Both the position numbers and the translations under genes were made by a program. Below the pieces are notes generated by a model. The model searched no databases and was not told the DNA's origin. It saw only the letters and a list, made by a program, of their open reading frames with translations. This document shows, in pieces, positions 1 to 8,198 of a stretch of 64,000 bases of DNA. How positions within the stretch are numbered: position 1 is the stretch's first letter; the number at the start of each line of letters is the position of its first letter. The DNA comes from Burkholderia contaminans (GTDB taxonomy: Bacteria > Pseudomonadota > Gammaproteobacteria > Burkholderiales > Burkholderiaceae). The DNA lies in assembly GCF_029633825.1 (NCBI RefSeq), contig NZ_CP090640.1, positions 2,108,001 through 2,172,000 on the forward strand. The letters are read 5' to 3'.

Positions 1-72
1 GTGGCGCGTAAGGGCGACCTTGCGCAGTGCGTCGGCGCGGCGGCCGCTCGGGCGGGAAACGGAGGACGTCAT
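1..72 (-). CDS. rph: Ribonuclease PH, N-terminal fragment (cut by window edge)
   Basis: Reading the minus strand from an ATG at 72 gives [18 protein letters not shown] followed by VALTRH, the typical start of RNase PH, which begins with the conserved SGRRADxLR stretch. RNase PH is a phosphorolytic 3' exoribonuclease that trims tRNA 3' ends. Only the first 24 codons are in the window. A candidate -10 (TAAAAT on the minus strand, 103-108) lies upstream, and the gene is divergent from yicC. The identification rests on the short N-terminal match and on the usual rph/yicC neighbourhood in Burkholderia. Confidence 0.8.
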   Translation of the reverse strand, partial: MTSSVSRPSGRRADALRKVALTRH

Positions 73-102
73 GTGGGAATCGCGGAACGAGAGGAAACCC
101 CG

Positions 103-159
103 ATTTTAGCGCCGAACGGCGGGCGTGCCCGGCGGGGTGGTCCGCAAAAATGGGATAAT
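103..159. promoter_or_regulatory. Divergent promoter region for rph and yicC
   Basis: The gap between rph (minus) and yicC (plus) holds TAAAAT on the minus strand (103-108) and GATAAT on the plus strand (154-159), plausible -10 elements for the two genes. No convincing -35 hexamer is seen for either, so the assignment is tentative. Confidence 0.35.
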
Positions 160-245
160 GCGCGCTTCCCGCCCCGCGCTTTCCGATGCGCCGGGCGCCT
201 CGACATATCCCCGCCCGCGAGGGCACCCAGACGGCGAGACGAACC

Positions 246-1169
246 ATGATCTACAGCATGACGGGCTACGCGAGCGCGACGCGCGAACTCGCGACGGCCA
301 CCGGCAACGGCGGCACCAGCGTGTCGGTCGAACTGCGCACCGTGAACTCGCGCTTCCTCGACCTGAATTTCCGGATGCCGGACGACGTGCGCGCGTGCGA
401 ACCCGCGCTGCGCGAAATGCTGATGAACAAGCTGTCGCGCGGCAAGGTCGACATCCGCATCAACCTGCAGCGCGGCGAGCAGAGCATCGGCGCGGGCGCG
501 CTGAACCAGTCCGCGCTCGGCCAGCTCGCCGAGCTCGAGCGCTCGGTGCTCGACTCGTTCCCGGGCGTCGGCCGCCTGCGCGCGGGCGAGATCCTGCGCT
601 GGCCCGGCGTGATCGCCGAGAGCGGCGTATCGGCTGACGCGATCCGCGAGGCGGTGCTCGCGTGCGGCAAGGAAGCGATCGGCGAACTCGTCGTCGTGCG
701 TTCGCGCGAAGGCGCGCAACTGGCGACGATGCTGCTGTCGAACGTCACCGAGATGGAAGCGATCGTCGCGCGCATCACGCCGCTCGTGCCGGAGCTGATC
801 GCAAAGCACCAGCAGAAGATCGTCGAACGGCTGCAGGAGGCGCTCGGTATCGCGGCGCCCGAGGGCAGCTCGACGATCGTCACGCGCGAGGAGGCAGCGG
901 AGCGCATTCGTCAGGAAGTGACGATGTACGGGATCCGGATCGACATCGCGGAAGAGCTGTCGCGGCTCACCGCGCACCTGAACGAAACGCGTCACGTGAT
1001 CGAGAAGGGCGGCCGCGTCGGCAAGCGTCTCGACTTCATGATGCAGGAACTGAATCGAGAAGCAAACACGCTCGGCTCGAAGGCGGCGGCGAAGGAACTC
1101 GCCGACGCATCGATGGCGCTCAAGCTGTTGATCGAGCAGATGCGTGAGCAAGTGCAAAACCTGGAGTAA
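246..1169 (+). CDS. yicC: YicC family endoribonuclease
   Basis: A 307-residue protein starting MIYSMTGYASA, the signature start of YicC (YicC_N domain, then a C-terminal DUF1732 domain). It ends with the conserved stretch around GKRLDFMMQELNREANTLGSK. YicC proteins are stress-linked endoribonucleases of cytosolic RNA; an upstream in-frame extension to 186 exists but lacks the family start. The ATG at 246 is preceded by a purine-poor leader, so the start rests on homology. It is followed after 6 bases by gmk, and the yicC-gmk pair is common in proteobacteria, suggesting one transcript with gmk. Confidence 0.93.
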   Translation: MIYSMTGYASATRELATATGNGGTSVSVELRTVNSRFLDLNFRMPDDVRACEPALREMLMNKLSRGKVDIRINLQRGEQSIGAGALNQSALGQLAELERSVLDSFPGVGRLRAGEILRWPGVIAESGVSADAIREAVLACGKEAIGELVVVRSREGAQLATMLLSNVTEMEAIVARITPLVPELIAKHQQKIVERLQEALGIAAPEGSSTIVTREEAAERIRQEVTMYGIRIDIAEELSRLTAHLNETRHVIEKGGRVGKRLDFMMQELNREANTLGSKAAAKELADASMALKLLIEQMREQVQNLE

Positions 1170-1859
<690 letters not shown>

Positions 1860-1917
1860 CGCGGGGGACGAGGGACATAAGGTAGAATAAGGACTATATT
1901 CAGAAGGAATTACCAAC

Positions 1918-2121
1918 ATGGCTCGCATTACCGTCGAAGACTGCCTGAAGCAAATCCCGAACCGCTTCGAACTGGCGCTCGCCGCCACCTATCGCGCGCG
2001 GCAGCTCGCGCAAGGCCATACGCCGAAGATCGAGAGCCGCGACAAGCCGACCGTCGTCGCGCTGCGCGAAATCGCTGCCGGCCAGGTCGGCGTCGAGATG
2101 CTGAAGAAGGTGCCGGTGTAA
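1918..2121 (+). CDS. rpoZ: RNA polymerase omega subunit
   Basis: A 67-residue protein, [10 protein letters not shown] at the start and the conserved [17 protein letters not shown] core, typical of omega. It helps fold and retain the beta' subunit and in proteobacteria contributes to the ppGpp-binding site. A GAAGGAA ribosome-binding sequence sits about 7 bases before the ATG. A TAGAAT hexamer at 1883-1888 could be a -10 of a private promoter. It lies 63 bases before the RelA/SpoT gene, the usual arrangement. Confidence 0.97.
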
Positions 2122-2184
2122 CGCGCATCCGGCCCGTTCCAGCCATGTAATCCACGCGCGCAACGACTCGACCTGGAGGCGAAT

Positions 2185-4551
2185 ATGAGCACCACCCCAT
2201 CGTCCGCCTCCGCGGATCCGACCACCGAAGCCACGGCCCAGTCGCCTGCGCGCCAGTACATCGACGCGGTCCTCGAACAGTCCTTCCGGCATCTGTTCGG
2301 GCCGACCGCCACACCGGAGCAGCCTCGCAAGCACGGCGTCGTTTCGATCGCGAAACTGACGGGCGTGCTTGCCGAGTATCTTCCTCCGGAAGAAATCAAA
2401 GAGGTCAAGGCGGCGTTCCACTTCAGCGACGAAGCCCACCTCGGTCAATATCGCCAGAGCGGCGAACCCTACATCACCCATCCCGTCGCCGTTGCAGAAA
2501 TCTGCGCCGGCTGGAAGCTCGACGCGCAGGCCGTCATGGCCGCGCTCCTGCACGACGTGATGGAAGACCAGGGCGTGACCAAGAGCGAGTTGGCCGAACG
2601 GTTCGGCCCGAAGGTCGCCGAACTGGTCGACGGTCTGTCGAAGCTCGACAAGATGGAATTCCGCAGCCGCGAGGAAGCGCAGGCGGAAAACTTCCGCAAG
2701 ATGCTGCTCGCGATGGCACGAGACGTGCGCGTCATTCTCGTCAAGCTCGCCGACCGCCTGCACAACATGCGCACGCTCGGCGCAGTGCCGATGGAAAAGC
2801 GCCGCCGCGTCGCGCGCGAGACGCTCGACATCTACGCGCCGATCGCGCACCGCCTCGGGTTGAACAACACGTATCGCGAGCTGCAGGACATGAGCTTCGC
2901 GAACTTCAACCCGCATCGCTACGCGACGCTGGAGAAGGCCGTGAAGGCCGCGCGCGGCAACCGCCGCGAAGTGATCAGCAAGATCCTCGAAGCCGCGCAG
3001 CGCGCGATGGCCGATGCGAAGATCGACGCCGAGATCACCGGCCGCGAAAAGACCATCTACAGCGTGTACCGCAAGATGCGCGACAAGCAGCTGTCGTTCT
3101 CGCAGGTGCTCGATGTGTACGGCTTCCGTGTCGTCGTCGACAGCCCGCTCGACTGCTACACGTGCATCGGCGCGCTGCACGCGCTGTACAAACCCGTGCC
3201 CGGCAAGTTCAAGGACTACATCGCGATCCCGAAGATCAACGGCTATCAGTCGCTGCACACTACGTTGGTCGGCCCGTTCGGCGCGCCGATCGAGTTCCAG
3301 GTGCGCACGCGCAAGATGCACGAGATCGCCGAGGCGGGGGTCGCCGCGCACTGGCTGTACAAGAACGGCAGCGCCGATCTCAGCGACGTGCAGAAGCGCG
3401 CGCACCAGTGGCTGAAGTCGCTGCTCGACATCCAGAGCGAAGCCGGCGATTCGAGCGAATTCCTCGAGCACGTGAAGATCGACCTGTTCCCCGACGCGGT
3501 CTACGTGTTCACGCCGAAGTCGAAGATCATGGCGCTGCCGCGTGGCGCGACGGCACTCGATTTCGCGTATTCGATCCACAGCGATCTCGGCAACCAGTGC
3601 GTGGCCGTGAAGATCAACAACGAGCTGCTGCCGCTGCGCACCGAGCTGAAGAGCGGCGACATCGTCGAGGTGATCACCGCGCCGTATTCGAAGCCGAACC
3701 CCGCATGGCTCGGCTTCGTGCGTACCGGCAAGGCGCGCTCGGCGATCCGTCACTACCTGAAGACGATGCGCCTGAACGAGTCGGTGCAGCTTGGCGAGCG
3801 GCTGGTCGACCAGAGCCTGAAGGGCTACGGTCTCGCGCTGGCCGATGTCGAGCCGGAAGTGTGGGAGAAGCTCGTGCAGTGGACGGGCAACAAGAGCCGT
3901 CAGGAAATCTTCGCGGACATCGGCCTCGGCCGCCGCGTGGCCGCGGTGATGGCCAAGCGCATCGAGGTGCTGATGAGCGGCCGTGATGCGGACGACGATC
4001 TGCCGAAGTCCGAGCGGCATCCTGCGCACCACGCACCGCCGGTCGTGATTACCGGCACCGAAGGGATGTCCGTGCAGTTGTCCGCATGCTGCCGGCCGAT
4101 TCCGGGCGACGCGATCATGGGCTACATCGGCATCGGTCTGGGCATGGCGATTCATACGACCGATTGCCGCGTGGCGCAGCGTATCCATCGCCGCGATCCG
4201 GGCCGCTGGATCGACGTCGAATGGGCGCCGCAGCCTGGTCGCCTGTTCGATGTCGCGGTGAAGGCGCTCGTGAAGAACACGAAGGGCATCTTTGCGCGCG
4301 TGGCGGCGGACATCACGTCGGCCGATGCGAACATCGTGCATATCGCGATGGACGAGGATCTGACGCACGAATCGACGGTACTGCGCTTCGTGATCCAGGT
4401 CAGCGACCGCGTGCATCTCGCGAACGTGATGCGGCGCGTGCGAACCAATCCGGACGTGATGCGGATCATGCGTGAGCGTTCGACCGACGACGGCGCGCAT
4501 GCGCGCCACGACGGCGGCATGCGCATCGAGCGCGAGCGGCAGGATTATTGA
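2185..4551 (+). CDS. spoT: Bifunctional (p)ppGpp synthetase/hydrolase, SpoT-type RSH protein
   Basis: A 788-residue long RSH enzyme controlling the stringent response. It has an intact HD hydrolase domain (HDVMED at about 123-128, ADRLHNMRTL further on). The synthetase domain follows (GREKTIYSVYRKM near 285, KFKDYIAIPK and NGYQSLHTT near 350). Next come a TGS domain (about 434-495) and a C-terminal ACT domain (about 690-770). The intact hydrolase motif points to SpoT rather than RelA, which has lost hydrolase activity. The N-terminus carries about 50 extra Ser/Thr/Ala-rich residues. It is co-oriented with rpoZ and ends at a hairpin terminator (4574-4598). Confidence 0.95.
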   Translation: MSTTPSSASADPTTEATAQSPARQYIDAVLEQSFRHLFGPTATPEQPRKHGVVSIAKLTGVLAEYLPPEEIKEVKAAFHFSDEAHLGQYRQSGEPYITHPVAVAEICAGWKLDAQAVMAALLHDVMEDQGVTKSELAERFGPKVAELVDGLSKLDKMEFRSREEAQAENFRKMLLAMARDVRVILVKLADRLHNMRTLGAVPMEKRRRVARETLDIYAPIAHRLGLNNTYRELQDMSFANFNPHRYATLEKAVKAARGNRREVISKILEAAQRAMADAKIDAEITGREKTIYSVYRKMRDKQLSFSQVLDVYGFRVVVDSPLDCYTCIGALHALYKPVPGKFKDYIAIPKINGYQSLHTTLVGPFGAPIEFQVRTRKMHEIAEAGVAAHWLYKNGSADLSDVQKRAHQWLKSLLDIQSEAGDSSEFLEHVKIDLFPDAVYVFTPKSKIMALPRGATALDFAYSIHSDLGNQCVAVKINNELLPLRTELKSGDIVEVITAPYSKPNPAWLGFVRTGKARSAIRHYLKTMRLNESVQLGERLVDQSLKGYGLALADVEPEVWEKLVQWTGNKSRQEIFADIGLGRRVAAVMAKRIEVLMSGRDADDDLPKSERHPAHHAPPVVITGTEGMSVQLSACCRPIPGDAIMGYIGIGLGMAIHTTDCRVAQRIHRRDPGRWIDVEWAPQPGRLFDVAVKALVKNTKGIFARVAADITSADANIVHIAMDEDLTHESTVLRFVIQVSDRVHLANVMRRVRTNPDVMRIMRERSTDDGAHARHDGGMRIERERQDY

Positions 4552-4573
4552 CGCCTGGCCCGCAGGGGCGATC

Positions 4574-4598
4574 GACGGCGGCCAATGGCCGCCGTTTT
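4574..4598 (+). terminator. Rho-independent terminator after spoT
   Basis: CGGCGGCCA-ATGGCCGCCG hairpin followed by TTTT, 23 bases after the spoT stop codon. Confidence 0.75.
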
Positions 4599-4710
4599 CA
4601 TGTGTGCTGCCGGAGGCGCGAGCGCGCGGTGTGGTCGACGTTCTTCCGAAAGGAGGCGTTACGCAACTGACGTTGCCGTGCGGCGAGCAGGGGAAGGGAA
4701 GGCGGAAAAG

Positions 4711-4742
4711 AAAAAGGGCTTTCCCGGAGGAAAGCCCTTTTA
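4711..4742 (-). terminator. Terminator of the tRNA-Arg cluster
   Basis: On the minus strand AAAAGGGCTTTC, a short loop and GAAAGCCCTTTTT then TTCTTTT form a strong hairpin with a T tract just past the last tRNA-Arg gene. Confidence 0.85.
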
Positions 4743-4745
4743 AGG

Positions 4746-4822
4746 TGGCGCGGCTGGCAGGATTCGAACCCACGACCCCTTGGTTCGTAGCCAAGTACTC
4801 TATCCAACTGAGCTACAGCCGC
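4746..4822 (-). tRNA. tRNA-Arg (anticodon ACG), copy 3 in transcription order
   Basis: A 77-nt tRNA on the minus strand. The acceptor stem GCGGCTG pairs with CAGCCGC, the discriminator is G and the encoded 3' end is CCA. The anticodon loop CTACGAA gives ACG, read as ICG for CGU/CGC/CGA arginine codons. It is identical in sequence to the copies at 4883 and 5027. Confidence 0.97.
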
Positions 4823-4882
4823 ACGCAAAACGGTACTGCTTGACTGTCGGAACCTTCTGCGATGGGAAGGCCCCCAAAAAAG

Positions 4883-4959
4883 TGGCGCGGCTGGCAGGAT
4901 TCGAACCCACGACCCCTTGGTTCGTAGCCAAGTACTCTATCCAACTGAGCTACAGCCGC
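4883..4959 (-). tRNA. tRNA-Arg (anticodon ACG), copy 2
   Basis: Identical to the flanking copies over all 77 nt, with the same CCA end and ACG anticodon. The spacer downstream (4823-4882) contains an imperfect hairpin with two G-U pairs but no clear T tract after it. Co-transcription with the other copies is likely. Confidence 0.97.
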
Positions 4960-5026
4960 ACGCAAAACAAAACTTCTACTGCTTCGAACTGAAAGGGCCT
5001 TCGGTTCAGAAGGCCCTCGAAAAAAG

Positions 5027-5103
5027 TGGCGCGGCTGGCAGGATTCGAACCCACGACCCCTTGGTTCGTAGCCAAGTACTCTATCCAACTGAGCTACAGC
5101 CGC
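5027..5103 (-). tRNA. tRNA-Arg (anticodon ACG), copy 1 (promoter-proximal)
   Basis: First gene of the tandem array in transcription order, 77 nt, identical to the other two copies. A perfect TATAAT -10 lies 13 bases upstream. The 67-base spacer after it holds AGGGCCTTC ... GAAGGCCCT followed by only TTTC, a weak terminator or processing hairpin. Confidence 0.97.
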
Positions 5104-5116
5104 ACGCAGAAGCGAA

Positions 5117-5122
5117 ATTATA
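5117..5122 (-). promoter_or_regulatory. -10 element of the tRNA-Arg cluster promoter
   Basis: Perfect TATAAT on the minus strand upstream of the first tRNA-Arg gene. No good -35 hexamer is visible at the expected spacing (CTTCCC at 17 bp). Confidence 0.6.
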
Positions 5123-5231
5123 GCAGGGTTGTATAAAAAGGGAAGCCTTATTCGCAAATTAGGTGCATGGCCTTGCCGGGGCGCCCTTCGTGTACCCTTG
5201 GAGCATCAGTCATCCATGTTGAATCCGCATC

Positions 5232-5795
5232 ATGAACAAGGCGTTTGTCAAAGAGTCGGACGGCGACGACGACGATCTGGACCAGGCCCAGCCCGCGATT
5301 CCGGCGGGCTCGAAGAACTACATCACGCCCGCCGGCCACAAGCGGCTGAGGGACGAATTGCTGAACCTGATCGACGTCGAGCGTCCCGAGGTCGTGCGGC
5401 TCGTATCCTGGGCCGCGTCGAATGGTGACCGGTCGGAGAATGGCGACTACATCTACGGCAAGCGGCGGCTTCGCGAGATCGATCGCCGCATTCGCTTCCT
5501 GACGAAACGGCTCGATCTGGCCGAAGTCGTCGATGCGAGCCGGCAGGAAAACGTCGACCAGGTGTTTTTCGGCGCAACGGTCGATTACGAGACGCCGGAC
5601 GGCGAGGATCACACGATCACGATTGTCGGGATCGACGAGGTCGATCTCGATCACGGCCGTGTCAGCTGGATTTCGCCGGTCGCGCGCGCACTGATCAAGG
5701 CGAAGATTGGCGATACCGTCATGCTGATGACGCCCGCCGGCCCGCAGCCGATCGACGTGCTCGACGTCCGTTACCCGGCGCCTGGCGACGCCTGA
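5232..5795 (+). CDS. greB: Transcription elongation factor GreB
   Basis: A 187-residue Gre factor that enters the RNA polymerase secondary channel and stimulates cleavage of backtracked transcripts. The N-terminal coiled coil (about 30-100) carries the acidic tip DRSENGDYIYGKRRLREIDR. The C-terminal FKBP-like domain ends with the typical GRVSWISPVARAL and GPQPIDVL segments. The basic tip residues and the WISP motif favour GreB over GreA. An acidic, probably disordered lead (residues 8-18, rich in Asp) precedes the domain. No strong Shine-Dalgarno sequence precedes the ATG at 5232. Confidence 0.93.
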   Translation: MNKAFVKESDGDDDDLDQAQPAIPAGSKNYITPAGHKRLRDELLNLIDVERPEVVRLVSWAASNGDRSENGDYIYGKRRLREIDRRIRFLTKRLDLAEVVDASRQENVDQVFFGATVDYETPDGEDHTITIVGIDEVDLDHGRVSWISPVARALIKAKIGDTVMLMTPAGPQPIDVLDVRYPAPGDA

Positions 5796-5820
5796 GCGGT
5801 GCACGGTGCAACCCGGCAAA

Positions 5821-5843
5821 GAAAAAGCGCCCCGATGGGGCGC
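5821..5843 (-). terminator. Terminator of the porin gene
   Basis: Minus-strand GCGCCCC-ATC-GGGGCGC followed by TTTTTCTTT, placed 36 bases after the porin stop codon. The hairpin may also serve greB, which converges here. Confidence 0.85.
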
Positions 5844-5878
5844 GTCGCCATTCGGCGTGCGGTGGAAATGCCGGTCGC

Positions 5879-7030
5879 TCAGAAGCGATGGCGCAGGCCG
5901 GCCGTGACCGCGATCTGCTTGTTGGTCGACGAAGCGCCACCGAGGCCATTGACGTAGGCGCCAATGCCCAGGCCATCCGTGCTGACGCGCTGATACACCC
6001 CTTGCACATACACGTCGGTCCGCTTGGACAGTGCATAGTCGGTCTGCAGGTTGAACTGATTCCAGCCCGGATGACGACCGTCCAGGAAGCCGGCGGTGTA
6101 TGTGTACGACCCGGCCAGCGACAAGGCAGGCGTGAGCGCGTAGCGCGCATTCACTTCGTAGTTGTTGAACCGGGCAAACGTGCCGTCGAGACCCAGGCCG
6201 TTCGACACGCCCGAGGCACCCGCGGAGATGCCGAGCGCCCGGTTCACACGCGATTGCGTGAACACGAAGCCGGCCGTTGCCGGGCCGAACGTGTAGTTCA
6301 GGCCGCCGCCGAACACGCGCTGACGCTTGCCGACGAACGTGTTGTCGCCTGCTACCGCGCCGCCGCTGTTGGTGACCGCAGCCGACGTGAGGCCCGAGAT
6401 GTCATTGTTCAACTGCAGGTAGCCAGCGCCGATATTGAAGCCGGCGTACGTGTACGACACGCCTGCGCTGTACGCGCGATTGTTCGAGAACTGGTTGCTG
6501 TTCGAGAAGCCGTACAACGCGCCAACCTTCAGGCCGCCGTAATTGATGCTCGTATACTTGACGGCGTTATTGATCCGGAACGAATTGTTGAGGTTGTCGT
6601 TATCGAACGGGTGGGCAAACTGGGTGCCGCCGAATTGCGTACCGGTCAGCGACAGCGGCCCGATGTAGTCGACGACGCTATCGTATTGGCGACCGAGGGT
6701 GACCGCGCCGAACTGGTCATGAGACAAGCCGACGAACGCCTGGCGGCCGAATTCGCGGCCATTCTGGCCGAGCGTGCCGTTGGCGATGTTGAAGCCGTTT
6801 TCCAACACGAAGATTGCCTTCAGGCCGCCGCCGAGATCTTCCGTGCCGCGCAGGCCCCAGCGGCTGCCGTTGATCTGGCCGCTGCGCTCCGACCATGAGC
6901 TGTGGCCACCCTGGTTGTTCGTATAGGTGATGCCTGCGTCGATCAGGCCGTATAGCGTCACGCTGCTCTGAGCGTGAGCTGCCGTAACGAATACACCCGA
7001 CAACGCGGTGACGATCAGCGTTTTTTTCAT
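5879..7030 (-). CDS. Outer membrane porin, Burkholderia OmpC/Porin_4 type
   Basis: A 383-residue general-diffusion porin. The start MKKTLIVTALSGVFVTAAHAQ is a signal peptide with cleavage after AHA. It is followed by SSVTLYGLIDAG, the first beta strand common to beta-proteobacterial porins, and it ends in the C-terminal Phe (GLRHRF) needed for BAM recognition. The internal ELxLGRQ-like segment (GAVTLGRQYDSV) and repeated aromatic strands support a 16-strand trimeric barrel. The start at 7030 follows GGAGACAGATCC. The -10 TATACT (7191-7196, minus) implies a leader of about 150 nt, and this leader is the predicted target of the sRNA at 7428. Confidence 0.95.
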   Translation of the reverse strand: MKKTLIVTALSGVFVTAAHAQSSVTLYGLIDAGITYTNNQGGHSSWSERSGQINGSRWGLRGTEDLGGGLKAIFVLENGFNIANGTLGQNGREFGRQAFVGLSHDQFGAVTLGRQYDSVVDYIGPLSLTGTQFGGTQFAHPFDNDNLNNSFRINNAVKYTSINYGGLKVGALYGFSNSNQFSNNRAYSAGVSYTYAGFNIGAGYLQLNNDISGLTSAAVTNSGGAVAGDNTFVGKRQRVFGGGLNYTFGPATAGFVFTQSRVNRALGISAGASGVSNGLGLDGTFARFNNYEVNARYALTPALSLAGSYTYTAGFLDGRHPGWNQFNLQTDYALSKRTDVYVQGVYQRVSTDGLGIGAYVNGLGGASSTNKQIAVTAGLRHRF

Positions 7031-7190
7031 GGATCTGTCTCCAAACAGGATGATATCGATCGAACCTGCTGCGGACTGGCATGCTTTGCTTGACGTTGCG
7101 GCCGGTCCGCAGGGCGGCGGTGCGCCTATCAGAAAGCCATCTGCAGTGTACGGAGCGCGCGGAGCGGGGGAGGGATGCGCTTTAAGCAAT

Positions 7191-7196
7191 AGTATA
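7191..7196 (-). promoter_or_regulatory. Candidate -10 element of the porin gene
   Basis: TATACT on the minus strand in an AT-rich patch upstream of the porin. The -35 at 17 bp (TCCGAT) is poor, which suggests an activated promoter. Confidence 0.45.
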
Positions 7197-7415
7197 TTTT
7201 GGAATCCGCAAAGATCGGAAATGTGGCGCAAACGATTGCCCATCAAGGGTTTGCGGCGGTGCAGCGAAGAAAAATAGTGGTCAGGACTACGTAACAGGCG
7301 TTGCGTGTTCGCGACAGGCGGTCAACAGGAGGCGGGGATGCCTGTAGTCCGATTATTGACACATCGGCAATAGAGGTTTGTGTGGAGCATGGCTAATGAA
7401 AGGTTGTTCTCTCGC

Positions 7416-7421
7416 TATACT
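7416..7421 (+). promoter_or_regulatory. -10 element of the candidate sRNA
   Basis: TATACT on the plus strand, 6 bases before the first hairpin of the sRNA. The -35 region is weak (CTAATG at 17 bp). Confidence 0.5.
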
Positions 7422-7427
7422 GCGATC

Positions 7428-7512
7428 TCTGCTTTCCGAAGCAGACTTTTTCGTTGACGGAAAAGATCTCCAAACCTTTGTCGGCGCGACTTCCCAGTCG
7501 CGCTTTTTTTTT
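7428..7512 (+). ncRNA. Candidate small regulatory RNA, possible porin repressor
   Basis: An 85-nt intergenic transcript candidate. It starts just after a TATACT -10 and opens with hairpin TCTGCTT-TCCG-AAGCAGA (7428-7445). An unpaired linker of about 38 nt follows, then a perfect terminator GCGCGACT-TCCC-AGTCGCGC with nine T residues (7484-7512). The long U tail and linker are typical of Hfq-dependent sRNAs. The linker contains TCTCCAAAC (7467-7475). The divergent porin mRNA contains the exact complement, GTTTGGAGA, over its Shine-Dalgarno sequence. No reasonable ORF lies between promoter and terminator. The structure is directly visible; expression and targeting are inference. Alternatively the terminator could belong to a longer unannotated transcript. 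Confidence 0.6.
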
Positions 7513-7530
7513 GCCCCGTCGGTCCGCGCG

Positions 7531-7803
7531 CTATTGCGCGAACGAGCGCCGCTTGCGCTTGGCCGCGGGTGCGGCCTCCTTGGCTTCGTTGGGGGGCGGC
7601 GTGTATGTCCAGTCTTCCATCACGTAGTGACGGGCATCGAGAGGCGACGAGAGCAGGTTCTGCCAGTGATCGCCGTGCCAGGTCGTATCGAATTCGGTGT
7701 CGTACGGCGCTTCGCGCGAGGCCGCGGACTCGGCCAGGGCGCGGGACTTGCGGCGTGCGCGTCCGAGCCGGCTCGCGAAGCGCTTGATTCCGTCCAGCCA
7801 CAT
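7531..7803 (-). CDS. Small conserved hypothetical protein, basic
   Basis: A 90-residue soluble protein, MWLDGIKRFASRLGRARRK at the start and a Lys/Arg-rich tail (AAKRKRRSF). Its middle holds an aromatic stretch with HWQNLLSSPLDARHYVMEDW. No known domain recognised. The ATG at 7803 is chosen because GGAG lies 6 bases upstream; the alternative ATG at 7809 would abut that site and longer starts enter non-coding sequence. It converges on the sRNA terminator. Cytosolic by appearance; no signal peptide. Function unknown. Confidence 0.7.
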   Translation of the reverse strand: MWLDGIKRFASRLGRARRKSRALAESAASREAPYDTEFDTTWHGDHWQNLLSSPLDARHYVMEDWTYTPPPNEAKEAAPAAKRKRRSFAQ

Positions 7804-8198
7804 GACCATCTCCTTCCTTCCGGCGTTAACCGAGCATCGCAATATCCTTGGCCTTCCGCAACCCGGAAAAAACCCGAGGAAATTACCGAGTCGATTTGTC
7901 CCCGGTAGGAATTTCACGACCACGATTATTAATGCTCCGATCCCGGTAATATTGACAGGTTTTTGATGCGAATCAATTAATCAGAGGCGCCGGTGTACCG
8001 ATTCCAGTGGTATTAGCTCTTTTTTGATAAAACGATCGTCAAAAATTTCCTTGACGCACCCGGATTGTCCAATTTATAAATGTCAGCACTCCGTCCTCGG
8101 GCGGCGTGCTGGTGCGGGTGCTGGCGCAATGTTTCGGGATTTCGGGAAACGGCTATAAAAATAGCTTTTTTGGATCTAATCGAGTGGGGAACGAAGAC
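7804..8198 (+). other. Cold-shock gene upstream region, AT-rich, no gene
   Basis: About 395 bases, much richer in A+T than the surroundings, with no convincing ORF. It holds TTGACA at 7952-7957 with the inverted repeat TTGAT-GCGA-ATCAA nearby. A 7-bp inverted repeat TTTTTGA/TCAAAAA follows (8021-8045), then a good promoter at 8051-8080 and a leader hairpin at 8151-8171. Confidence 0.6.
8051..8080 (+). promoter_or_regulatory. Promoter of the cold-shock gene
   Basis: TTGACG (8051-8056), 18 bp, TATAAA (8075-8080). Transcription from about 8087 would give a leader of roughly 110 nt, as is usual for cold-shock mRNAs. Confidence 0.65.

Larger units (their letters stand above)
7031..7427. other. 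Intergenic region: porin leader and promoter, no gene
   Basis: About 400 bases without a credible protein gene. It holds the porin 5' leader with its Shine-Dalgarno GGAG (7039-7042, minus), the porin -10 (7191-7196), and an AT-richer stretch near 7180-7220. A TTGACA at 7356-7361 on the plus strand has no -10 at normal spacing. Confidence 0.6.

Noticed and set aside
1900..4794. A 964-codon open frame on the minus strand opposite spoT
   Set aside because: It is the antisense of a clearly coding gene in GC-rich DNA; the product is Arg/His/Ala-rich with no domain and runs through rpoZ, spoT and the first tRNA-Arg.
4960..5026. CRISPR-like array from the repeated tRNA and spacer units
   Set aside because: The repeats are full-length tRNA genes with cloverleaf structure, not short direct repeats.
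4746..5103. Integration site of a mobile element at the tRNA-Arg genes
   Set aside because: No integrase, no direct repeat of a tRNA 3' end outside the array, and both flanks are conserved housekeeping genes.
5148..5819. A 223-codon minus-strand frame opposite greB
   Set aside because: Antisense of greB; no ribosome-binding site and no family.
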